A stretch of 5,608 bases of DNA from Natronohydrobacter sp. (GCA_007116445.1 SKIM01000016.1:1-5608); one strand, 5' to 3'; shown: positions 1 to 5,103, numbered from the stretch's first letter. Translations and numbers: made by a program. Notes: generated by a model not told the origin, from the sequence alone.

Positions 1-117
1 CTCGGTATCACCCCAACCCCGTTGGAGGCGGTGCTGCCGTCTTATCTCTGGGTGCATCGTGCCGGAGGGCAATACAAGGCGATCCACGAATCTGCGTCAC
101 GGCTGCGTCAGGACTGA
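1..117 (+). CDS. C-terminal end of a probable complex I NDUFA9-family (NAD(P)-binding, epimerase-like) protein
   Basis: Frame 1 is open from the window edge and ends at TGA 115-117, leaving 38 codons. The visible tail reads LGITPTPLEAVLPSYL, then WVHRAGGQYKAI, and ends SASRLRQD. From memory, this pattern (PT..EAVLP.YL, then GQY..I..SA..LR) resembles the C-terminus of the complex I NDUFA9-family proteins of Rhodobacterales. These are atypical short-chain dehydrogenase/epimerase-fold proteins that hold NADPH structurally in complex I. None of the Rossmann domain is in the window, so the call depends on this short tail alone. The gene converges on the MarR gene with 15 nt between the two stop codons and no obvious terminator between them. 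The reading frame itself is fairly secure, but the family name is tentative. Confidence 0.55.
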   Translation, partial: LGITPTPLEAVLPSYLWVHRAGGQYKAIHESASRLRQD

Positions 118-132
118 GCAGGGCAGGGCGGT

Positions 133-573
133 TCAGCCCTCGACCATCTGCTGGCGCAGCGCGCGCAGGACCGGGATCGTGTGACGCACACGTTCTTCGC
201 CAAGTTGGCTGACAGCGTCATCAAGCAGGGGCGATATCGCCGCGAGGGCTGCATCGCGCGCTGCGCGCCCAGCGGGGCTGATTGCGACCATCTTGCGGCG
301 GGCATCTTCCCAGTCGGGACGGATATGGACATAACCTGCCCATTCCAGTTTGTTGAGCGTATTGGTCATGGCGCCACGCGTGACGTGGAAGGCATGCGCA
401 AGCTGCGCGGGGCTGAGCTCAGACTGTTGGCGCACCAGCAGATTCAAGACGCCGAAATGTGACAATTCCATCGATTTGGGCAAGACTTTCGCCAGCCGGT
501 TGCGCACCAACTGATCCGCCATCAGCAATTCGCTGAACAGGGCGTTGGCGAGATCGCTGCGTTGATGCGTCAT
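133..573 (-). CDS. MarR-family winged-helix transcriptional regulator
   Basis: This 146-residue protein has the usual MarR length and layout. An N-terminal dimerisation helix (about 5-30) is followed by a helix-turn-helix at about 54-77 (SPAQLAHAF, then TRGAMTNTLNKLEWAGY). The beta wing at about 81-97 has the family's acidic-basic signature (D87, D90, R92, R93, ending MVAIS). A long C-terminal dimerisation helix pair runs from about 100 to 143. MarR proteins bind palindromic operators as dimers and usually repress until a small ligand or oxidant releases them. No cysteine is present, so OhrR-style thiol sensing is excluded. Its ATG overlaps the stop of the upstream amidase gene as ATGA, with AAAGGA (580-585, minus strand) as ribosome-binding site 6 nt before the start. 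It is therefore probably translationally coupled and the last gene of the comF-grxC-amidase block. Its ligand and targets cannot be read from the sequence. Regulation of its own operon is possible but not shown. Confidence 0.9.
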   Translation of the reverse strand: MTHQRSDLANALFSELLMADQLVRNRLAKVLPKSMELSHFGVLNLLVRQQSELSPAQLAHAFHVTRGAMTNTLNKLEWAGYVHIRPDWEDARRKMVAISPAGRAARDAALAAISPLLDDAVSQLGEERVRHTIPVLRALRQQMVEG

Positions 574-1433
574 GCGTCGTCCTTTGCGCTAGAGATCACG
601 GCTGTCTCGAATGCGCGATCATGGAACAGGGCGGGCACCCGGTTGCGCGCATCGGCCACTTGCGCCAGGTCCAGATGCACGATCCCAACACCGGGCGCCG
701 TGCCCATGTCCAGCAGTACGTCGCCCCAGGGGCCGACCGCCATGGAGTGACCATAGGTCGTGCGCGCTCGGCCCGCACTGCACGCGTGCCGCCCTGTTTG
801 CGCCGGGGCGAGGACATAGCAGCCCGTTTCGATGGCGCGGGCGCGCAACAGGCTGCGCCAATGCGCGACGCCGGTCACCGGGCTGAAGGCGGCGGGAATG
901 CTCAGAACTTCAGCGCCAGCCTTCGCAAGGCTGCGAAACAGATGGGCGAAGCGCAGGTCATAGCAGATGCTCATCCCGACAACCGCGAGCGGGGTCTGCG
1001 CCACCACGGCTTGCGCGCCGGGTCGAAAGCCTGCCGATTCGCGATAGGTTTCGGTTTCCGAAACCTGCACATCAAACATATGGATCTTGTCGTAACGTGC
1101 ACAAATCGCGCCCGTCGGATCGATCAGGAAGGAGCGATTGGCAAACCGACCTTCCGGATCATCCGTCTTCAGCGCCAGTGATCCGATCAACACCCAGATC
1201 CCAAGCCGCGCGGCAGCGTCCCGCAGACCGGCCAGTGTGGTGTCGCGGTCTTCCGGTTCCAGTACCCGCTCTTGAAGCGCCCTGTCGAAGGACACGCAAT
1301 TGGTGACTTCCGGCGTCAGCGCGAGTTGGGCCCCAAGCCGTGCGGCTTCGTCCAGATATCCGACAGTGCGCGTCAGATTATCCGCTGGGTCATCGCTCGA
1401 TGACATCTGAAGAAGGGCTGCCGTCAGGGACAT
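570..1433 (-). CDS. carbon-nitrogen hydrolase, Nit branch (possible deaminated-glutathione amidase or omega-amidase)
   Basis: This 287-residue protein covers a complete nitrilase-superfamily domain. The catalytic triad is visible: Glu42 in TPEVTN, Lys116 in YDKIHMFD and Cys157 in MSICYDLRF. Glu132 (in TYRESAGFRPG) sits where the family has its second conserved glutamate. The Cys context ICYDLRF is typical of the Nit1/Nit2 branch, whose members hydrolyse the amide of deaminated glutathione or of alpha-ketoglutaramate. They do not attack nitriles. The protein has no signal peptide and should be cytoplasmic. It starts 4 nt after the grxC stop without a strong ribosome-binding site, which suggests translational coupling, and its stop overlaps the MarR start. 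Lying beside a glutathione-dependent glutaredoxin favours the deaminated-glutathione role, but that is inference. Family confidence is high and substrate confidence is low. Confidence 0.92.
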   Translation of the reverse strand: MSLTAALLQMSSSDDPADNLTRTVGYLDEAARLGAQLALTPEVTNCVSFDRALQERVLEPEDRDTTLAGLRDAAARLGIWVLIGSLALKTDDPEGRFANRSFLIDPTGAICARYDKIHMFDVQVSETETYRESAGFRPGAQAVVAQTPLAVVGMSICYDLRFAHLFRSLAKAGAEVLSIPAAFSPVTGVAHWRSLLRARAIETGCYVLAPAQTGRHACSAGRARTTYGHSMAVGPWGDVLLDMGTAPGVGIVHLDLAQVADARNRVPALFHDRAFETAVISSAKDDA

Positions 1434-1437
1434 CGTT

Positions 1438-1695
1438 TCAGCCGTTCAGCAGAGCGTCGAGCTTGCCCGCCCGTTCCAGCATGTGCAGATCATCGCTGCC
1501 CCCGACATGGACATCGCCTATGAAGATTTGCGGCACGGTCCGTCCGCCATTGGCGCGCCGCACCATTTCGGCACGGCGGTCAGGCTGGCGTGAAAGGTCT
1601 ATTTCCGTGAAACTTGCCCCCTTCGCCGTCAGCAGTCGCTTCGCGGCATGGCAGAAGCCGCACAGGGGTGACGTATATATTTCAATCGGTTGCAT
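1438..1695 (-). CDS. grxC: glutaredoxin 3 (GrxC), dithiol with a CGFC active site
   Basis: This 85-residue protein is a complete single-domain glutaredoxin with a thioredoxin fold. The active site is C12-G-F-C15 in YTSPLCGFC. The cis-proline motif is TVPQIFIG (Pro55), and the glutathione-binding GGSDDL motif is at 65-70. It should reduce protein disulfides and glutathione-mixed disulfides in the cytoplasm, using GSH. The active site mixes features: a second cysteine as in dithiol CPYC enzymes, but the G-F of the monothiol CGFS class. Residue 67 is Ser, where many relatives have Cys or Tyr. The start is supported by GAGGG (1702-1706, minus strand) 6 nt upstream. The gene lies 43 nt after comF, with a candidate promoter of its own in between, and 4 nt before the amidase gene. 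The identification is secure. Confidence 0.95.
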   Translation of the reverse strand: MQPIEIYTSPLCGFCHAAKRLLTAKGASFTEIDLSRQPDRRAEMVRRANGGRTVPQIFIGDVHVGGSDDLHMLERAGKLDALLNG

Positions 1696-1708
1696 GTCTG
1701 ACCCTCGT

Positions 1709-1724
1709 GCACGTGGTTTCGTGC
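1709..1724 (-). promoter_or_regulatory. small hairpin in the grxC leader
   Basis: On the minus strand GCACG and CGTGC form a 5-bp stem around the loop AAACCA. It ends 2 nt before the GAGGG ribosome-binding site of grxC. With the promoter proposed just upstream, transcription would start about where the hairpin begins, so it would form the 5' end of the mRNA. It could stabilise the message or modulate ribosome access. A stem this short could also arise by chance in GC-rich DNA. Confidence 0.25.
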
Positions 1725-1727
1725 GAT

Positions 1728-1755
1728 ACTATAGAGGATCACTGCGCTCTTGCAA
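1728..1755 (-). promoter_or_regulatory. candidate sigma70-type promoter for grxC (and downstream genes)
   Basis: On the minus strand the sequence reads TTGCAA, a 16-nt spacer, then TATAGT. The -35 element (1750-1755) matches the TTGACA consensus at 4 of 6 positions and the -10 element (1728-1733) matches TATAAT at 5 of 6. The predicted start of transcription is near 1721, giving a leader of about 25 nt ahead of the grxC ATG. The -35 element lies inside the last codons of comF. The site would let grxC, the amidase and marR be transcribed without comF. It was judged by eye against the general bacterial consensus and is untested. Confidence 0.45.
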
Positions 1756-2500
1756 CGCGCGCAAGTGCAATCACTCGCACAGAGGCGGCGCCATGGGTAA
1801 GACAGACCTCTGTGGCAGCAGAAAACGTGGCCCCTGCAGTCATCACATCATCGACCAGCAGGATATGGCGGCCCTGTATCCGCGCCATCTGACGTCGATT
1901 CGGCGCAAAAGCATTGGCGACATTGCGAAACCGGCCTTCGCGCCCGCGACCGTCCTGCGTGCCCGTGTGGCGAGTGCGGATCAGCAGGTCAGGGCAATGC
2001 TCCAGCCCGAGTTCGCGCGCCATTGCGGCGCTGAGGATCGCCGCCTGATTGTAGCGTCGTTTGAGGAAGCGCAGCCAATGCAAGGGAATCGGGGCCACCA
2101 GCATGTCAGGCATCAGCATGGGCGTCGCATGGCGCGCCATCCAGCGTGCGGCGGGCTTTGCGTGATCGAGCCGGTCATGATATTTCAGCCTCAGCAGGAT
2201 CTGTCGTGCCTTGTCGCCGTATAGCATCACGGCGCGCCCCTGGTCCCAGGGCCGCGCCAAAGTCAGACACTCGTCGCATTGTACTGCGCTGCCATCATCA
2301 AGCCCTGGCAGCGGCAAACCGCAACTGTCGCAGCACGTCCCGAAGACAAAGGGCATTTGCGGCCAACACTTGGGGCAGAGCGCGCCTTCTTCGGCCACCA
2401 GCGCGTCGCAGCACATGCATTGCGGCGGGTATACGGCCCGGATGACCGCCTGTGCCGCTGCTCGGCCGCGTGTCACAATCTCGGCCCGCAGGTTTTGCAT
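1739..2500 (-). CDS. ComF-family protein (zinc-binding N-terminus plus phosphoribosyltransferase domain)
   Basis: This 253-residue protein has the standard ComF layout. The N-terminal part has paired cysteines (C28, C30, C31; C42, C45; C56, C57, C60; C75, C78) that form a double zinc-ribbon-like region. It then follows the family path LRLKYHD (about 103-109), APIPLHWLRFLKRRYNQ (136-152) and GRFRNVANAF (189-198). The PRPP-binding loop of type I phosphoribosyltransferases is ILLVDDVMTAGAT (213-225). ComF (Bacillus) and its Gram-negative relatives (GntX/ComFC) are linked to DNA uptake, and some work connects them with single-strand DNA handling, but the reaction is not settled. The ATG start is preceded by AGGAGA (10-nt spacing) and a nearer GGAG (3-nt spacing). 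It is first in the leftward block and divergent from the NDUFAF5-like gene by only 29 nt. I leave the gene symbol empty because competence function is unproven here. Confidence 0.93.
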   Translation of the reverse strand: MQNLRAEIVTRGRAAAQAVIRAVYPPQCMCCDALVAEEGALCPKCWPQMPFVFGTCCDSCGLPLPGLDDGSAVQCDECLTLARPWDQGRAVMLYGDKARQILLRLKYHDRLDHAKPAARWMARHATPMLMPDMLVAPIPLHWLRFLKRRYNQAAILSAAMARELGLEHCPDLLIRTRHTGTQDGRGREGRFRNVANAFAPNRRQMARIQGRHILLVDDVMTAGATFSAATEVCLTHGAASVRVIALARVARAQ

Positions 2501-2523
2501 TTTCTCCAGCTCTCCTACATAAC
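2495..2523 (+). promoter_or_regulatory. weak candidate promoter for the NDUFAF5-like gene, consistent with a leaderless mRNA
   Basis: TTGCAT (2495-2500) and CATAAC (2518-2523) are separated by 17 nt and each match the sigma70 consensus at about 4 of 6 positions. Transcription starting about 7 nt after the -10 element would begin at the ATG at 2530. That would explain why no Shine-Dalgarno sequence precedes this start. The -35 element overlaps the comF start codon. The matches are weak, so this is only a suggestion. Confidence 0.25.
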
Positions 2524-2529
2524 ATTGCC

Positions 2530-3372
2530 ATGACGCAGCCGGACCTGACCGATCTCCGCGCCCTGACCCGCAATCGCGCCCGCGTTCGCGCGGACGCGGA
2601 CCTGTTTTTGCATGCGCTCGCCCGCGATGAGCTGCAATTAAGGCTGAACGAGGTTAACAGAAGGTTTACGTCGCCTGCGATCATCTGCGGGCTGCATCAT
2701 GTCTGGGACGATTTCCTGCCCGCAGCGCGCGTCGTCACTGATGCGCATGTGCTGGATCTGGAAGCCGGGGCGCATGATCTGGTGATCCATGCGATGTGTA
2801 TGCATTGGGCATCAGATCCGGTGGGGCAGATGGTGCAGGCGCGGCGCGCGCTGAGGCCGGACGGGTTGTTTCTCGCGGTCATGCCGGGCGGGCAGACGCT
2901 GGCTGAATTGCGCGCCGCTTTGGCGCAGGCGGAAAGCGAGGTTTCTGGCGGTCTGAGCCCGCGCGTGCTGCCCATGGGCGAGTTGCGGGACATGGGGGGG
3001 CTGTTGCAGCGTGCGGGCTTCGCTTTGCCTGTGGCGGATGTAACCAGCCAGCGCGTGGCCTATCGTCGGCTCGAAACGCTCTATGCCGACCTGCGTGCAA
3101 TGGGCGAACAAAATGCGCTTGCGGCACGTCGCCGCAGCTTTGCGCGCCGTGAAATCTTCCGTCGGGCTGCCGAGATCTATGCCGCCCATTTCTCTGACAA
3201 GGCGGGTCATCTCACCGCCAGCTTTGACCTAATTTTCCTGACCGGATGGGCGCCTGCTGACAGTCAACCGCGTCCCCTGCGTCCCGGATCGGCAAAGTTG
3301 CGGCTTGCCGACGCACTCGGGACGCAGGAAAACCCGCTGCCTGATACGGTTAAAATCCCGGACAAAGATTGA
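2530..3372 (+). CDS. NDUFAF5-like / SAM-methyltransferase-fold protein with a degenerate motif I
   Basis: Starting at ATG 2530 this is a 280-residue protein. Its central and C-terminal parts follow the NDUFAF5 family: HDLVIHAMCMHWASDP (82-97), ALRPDGLFLAVMPGGQTL (107-124), GGLSPRVLPMGELRDMGGLL (140-159), DLRAMGEQNAL (187-197) and a terminal block GWAPADSQPRPLRPGSA (239-255). In eukaryotes NDUFAF5 uses this fold to hydroxylate an arginine of NDUFS7 during complex I assembly. The N-terminal half is unusual: the SAM-binding strand and glycine loop (LDLGCG-like) are replaced by AIICGLHHVW (50-59). A reading frame reaching back to 2452 exists, but its first 26 residues overlap comF on the other strand and do not resemble the family. 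No clear ribosome-binding site precedes 2530. hemH follows 59 nt downstream. The fold call is good; activity and substrate are unknown. Confidence 0.8.
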   Translation: MTQPDLTDLRALTRNRARVRADADLFLHALARDELQLRLNEVNRRFTSPAIICGLHHVWDDFLPAARVVTDAHVLDLEAGAHDLVIHAMCMHWASDPVGQMVQARRALRPDGLFLAVMPGGQTLAELRAALAQAESEVSGGLSPRVLPMGELRDMGGLLQRAGFALPVADVTSQRVAYRRLETLYADLRAMGEQNALAARRRSFARREIFRRAAEIYAAHFSDKAGHLTASFDLIFLTGWAPADSQPRPLRPGSAKLRLADALGTQENPLPDTVKIPDKD

Positions 3373-3384
3373 TTCCAGGGCGAA

Positions 3385-3398
3385 ACCATTTACATGGT
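3385..3398. promoter_or_regulatory. short dyad upstream of hemH (possible operator, weak)
   Basis: ACCAT-TTAC-ATGGT is a perfect 5-bp inverted repeat with a 4-nt centre. It lies 33 nt before the hemH start in the 59-nt gap after the NDUFAF5-like gene. Its position would suit an operator or a leader hairpin for a heme gene. It does not match any iron- or heme-regulator box that I can name with confidence, and a repeat this short can occur by chance. Confidence 0.2.
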
Positions 3399-3431
3399 GC
3401 GGATATTCGCAACACGGCCAGGGAAGATCTG

Positions 3432-4556
3432 ATGAAGGATACAGCCATGCTTGATGCAGAGCAAACATCGCCCAACGTGCGTTGCCCGGTGCATATGCAT
3501 CAGCCAGGTGAAGGCAGGCTCGCGCATGCGGATGCGGATCACCCGCCCGTGCCGCAGGCGAAGATCGGCATTCTGCTGGCCAATCTGGGGACACCGGATA
3601 ACTACGATTACTGGTCGATGCGCCGCTATCTGAATGAATTTCTGTCCGACAAGCGCGTGGTCGATTACTCGGCGTGGATCTGGCAGCCCTTGTTGCAATT
3701 GGTGATCTTGACCAAGCGCCCTTTCACATCAGGGGCGAATTACAAATCGATCTGGAATCATGAAAAGGGCGAAAGCCCGCTGCTGACGATCACGAAGGAT
3801 CAGACGGCGCGGATCGCCGAGACGATTGACGCACGCTTCGGTGACGATGTGATGGTCGATTTCTGCATGCGCTATGGCAACCCCTCAACCAAATCCAAGG
3901 TCGAGGCGATGGTCAAGGCGGGCTGCGAGAAGGTGATCTTCTTTCCACTTTACCCCCATTATGCGGGCGCGACCTCGGCCACGGCCTGCGACCAGTTCTT
4001 TCGCGCCATGATGGAGCAGAAGTGGCAGCCAGCGGTGCGAACCGTTGCGCCCTATTTCGATCATCCGGCCTATATCAAGGCGCTCGTCACGTCGGTTCAG
4101 CGCAGTTACGACGCGCTGGAAGAGAAACCGGAAGTGCTGGTCACATCATACCATGGGATGCCCAAGCGCTATCTGATGGAGGGTGACCCCTATCACTGCC
4201 AGTGCCAGAAAACCACGCGACTCTTGCGCGAAGCGTTGGGCTGGCCTGAAGACGCGGTTCAGACAACTTTCCAGTCGGTTTTCGGGCGTGAAGAGTGGTT
4301 GCGACCCTACACGGTCGATCATGTGGCAGATCTGGCGCGACAGGGCATCAAGCGGATTGCGGTTGTCGCCCCGGCTTTCTCGGCGGATTGCATCGAAACA
4401 CTGGAAGAGATCAACGAAGAGATCCGCGAGAGCTTCGAGGAAGCGGGCGGGGAACAATTCACATATATCCCGTGCCTCAACGATGATGCGCTGCATATCG
4501 AGGCGCTCTGTGCGGTGATTGAAGAGAATCTCCAAGGCTGGGCGGTACGCAAATAA
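3432..4556 (+). CDS. hemH: ferrochelatase (protoporphyrin/coproporphyrin ferrochelatase)
   Basis: This 374-residue enzyme inserts ferrous iron into the porphyrin in the last stages of heme synthesis. Family motifs run in order: IGILLANLGTPD (45-56), SMRRYLNEFLSDKRVVD (62-78), YKSIWNHEKGESPL (104-117), MRYGNPS (146-152), FFPLYPHYAGATSATA (170-185), SYHGMP (239-244, iron-binding His241), GDPYHCQCQKTTRLLREALG (251-270), FGREEWLRPYT (284-294) and SADCIETLEEI (317-327, Glu322). The ATG at 3432 has AGGGAAG (3420-3426) 5 nt upstream. An ATG at 3447 with AAGGA 7 nt upstream is nearly as good and gives 369 residues. A TTG at 3369, overlapping the previous stop, would add 21 residues and is less likely. 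Before the catalytic domain lies a 44-residue extension containing CPVHMH and further histidines. It is probably cytoplasmic or loosely membrane-associated. Identification is very secure; only the exact start is open. Confidence 0.95.
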   Translation: MKDTAMLDAEQTSPNVRCPVHMHQPGEGRLAHADADHPPVPQAKIGILLANLGTPDNYDYWSMRRYLNEFLSDKRVVDYSAWIWQPLLQLVILTKRPFTSGANYKSIWNHEKGESPLLTITKDQTARIAETIDARFGDDVMVDFCMRYGNPSTKSKVEAMVKAGCEKVIFFPLYPHYAGATSATACDQFFRAMMEQKWQPAVRTVAPYFDHPAYIKALVTSVQRSYDALEEKPEVLVTSYHGMPKRYLMEGDPYHCQCQKTTRLLREALGWPEDAVQTTFQSVFGREEWLRPYTVDHVADLARQGIKRIAVVAPAFSADCIETLEEINEEIRESFEEAGGEQFTYIPCLNDDALHIEALCAVIEENLQGWAVRK

Positions 4557-4580
4557 GCAAGCCGCGGCCAGATCGGCACG

Positions 4581-4611
4581 AAAAAAGGGTGACAGGAATT
4601 TCCTGTCACCC
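4581..4611 (-). terminator. intrinsic terminator between hemH and the small-protein gene
   Basis: GGGTGACAGGAA and its exact complement form a 25-nt palindrome with a single central base (4587-4611). In practice this is an 11-bp stem with a 3-nt loop. On the minus strand the stem is followed directly by six T residues (4581-4586), making a textbook terminator for the leftward small gene that ends at 4640. On the plus strand only TACTT follows the stem, so it would stop hemH transcripts less efficiently, though it may serve both convergent genes. Confidence 0.88.
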
Positions 4612-4639
4612 TACTTCATCGCCGATGACGCTTTGCGAA

Positions 4640-4840
4640 TTATCTCGCAGCAACAGCCGCAGCAACGACCAGAAGCAGCATGATCGGAACGATGATACCA
4701 CCCGAAGTCGAGCGGGTCTGCTCAACGACCACTGCGGGCTCGATGACCGGCTCAGAGTACTTGCCCATCTTGCTGTGGCCGCCGGCGAATGCCGAAGTGG
4801 CCGCGACAGACAGGGCAGCTGCAAGTGCGATTTTCTTCAT
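4640..4840 (-). CDS. small exported or membrane-anchored protein of unknown function (66 residues)
   Basis: I do not recognise a functional family. The protein begins with a clear signal peptide: MKK, a hydrophobic stretch IALAAALSVAATS, and a cleavage-type AFA before Gly20. A short polar segment follows (20-31, with His, Lys and Tyr), then a Pro/Val-rich stretch (PVIEPAVVVE, 31-40) and a polar linker QTRSTSGG. It ends in a hydrophobic segment of about 17 residues (IIVPIMLLLVVAAAVAA, 49-65) and a final Arg. The mature protein of about 47 residues would thus be held in the inner membrane by its C-terminus with a periplasmic N-terminus. GGAGG (4846-4850, minus strand) lies 5 nt before this ATG. 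An upstream in-frame start at 4918 would bury the signal peptide and is rejected. The gene is monocistronic, with its own terminator and a hairpin-rich leader. Similar short signal-peptide/PVVVE/TM proteins seem to occur in Rhodobacterales, from memory. Confidence 0.8.
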   Translation of the reverse strand: MKKIALAAALSVAATSAFAGGHSKMGKYSEPVIEPAVVVEQTRSTSGGIIVPIMLLLVVAAAVAAR

Positions 4841-4857
4841 AGTAACCTCCAGAACAC

Positions 4858-4904
4858 GCCGGGTTAGGCATATGCAACCCGGCTCCCAAGACGATGTGTC
4901 GTCT
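4858..4904 (-). promoter_or_regulatory. two tandem hairpins in the leader of the small-protein gene
   Basis: The first repeat (4858-4883) is GCCGGGTT paired with AACCCGGC, a perfect 8-bp stem whose 10-nt loop contains the self-complementary GCATATGC. It ends 7 nt before the GGAGG ribosome-binding site at 4846-4850. Five nucleotides further upstream, AGACGA and TCGTCT (4889-4904) form a 6-bp stem with a 4-nt loop. If transcribed leftward, both lie in the 5' leader. They could stabilise the mRNA, control translation or, as DNA, bind a dimeric regulator. Neither is followed by a T tract, so they are not simple terminators. Confidence 0.5.
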
Positions 4905-5011
4905 GCTTTCTCAACCATGTTCCACCGCTACTTGCAACGCATTGTTTGGCAAAACTGTTGCTGTTCCCGCCGATGTCGTCAAATCCGCAACACTTTAATG
5001 CCACAGTTCAA

Positions 5012-5103
5012 GCGCGGGTGGTTTTGATATGTCCGCGAAATTGTGACCGGCACTGTTGGGGGGCGCCTCATCTGCTCAAGTGCCGCAAAACCACGGCATG
5101 CGC
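5012..5103. repeat. nested inverted repeats, possible structured RNA or attenuator
   Basis: GTGGTTTTG (5018-5026) pairs with CAAAACCAC (5086-5094), and CGGCACT (5048-5054) pairs with AGTGCCG (5079-5085). The two 3' arms touch, forming one continuous AGTGCCGCAAAACCAC, while the 5' arms are 21 nt apart. GCGC at 5012-5015 and 5100-5103 can extend the outer stem. A competing hairpin, TGCCG (5081-5085) with CGGCA (5094-5098), would use the same 3' bases. The region lies about 90-180 nt upstream of the CAP gene start. Confidence 0.35.

Noticed and set aside
125..140. AGGGC-GGTTCA-GCCCT stem between the convergent genes at 117 and 133
   Set aside because: The stem is only 5 bp with no T tract on either strand, so I do not call it a terminator.
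621..1181. Rightward open frame of 186 codons
   Set aside because: It is fully antisense to the amidase gene, which has all its catalytic residues; no family resemblance or ribosome-binding site was seen.
1340..2224. Long rightward open frame of 294 codons
   Set aside because: It lies antisense to the amidase start, grxC and most of comF, which have clear family motifs. Its product has no recognisable domain, and long antisense frames are common in GC-rich coding DNA.
2452..2529. Upstream in-frame extension of the NDUFAF5-like protein
   Set aside because: It overlaps the comF start on the opposite strand, and its translation does not look like the family N-terminus.
3369..3431. TTG start for hemH overlapping the previous stop
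   Set aside because: It would add 21 residues without resemblance to ferrochelatase; ATG 3432 has a good ribosome-binding site.
4146..4535. Leftward open frame of 129 codons
   Set aside because: It is antisense to the conserved C-terminal half of hemH.
4841..4918. N-terminal extension of the small protein starting at 4918
   Set aside because: It would place 26 residues before an obvious signal peptide and ignore the strong GGAGG at 4846-4850.
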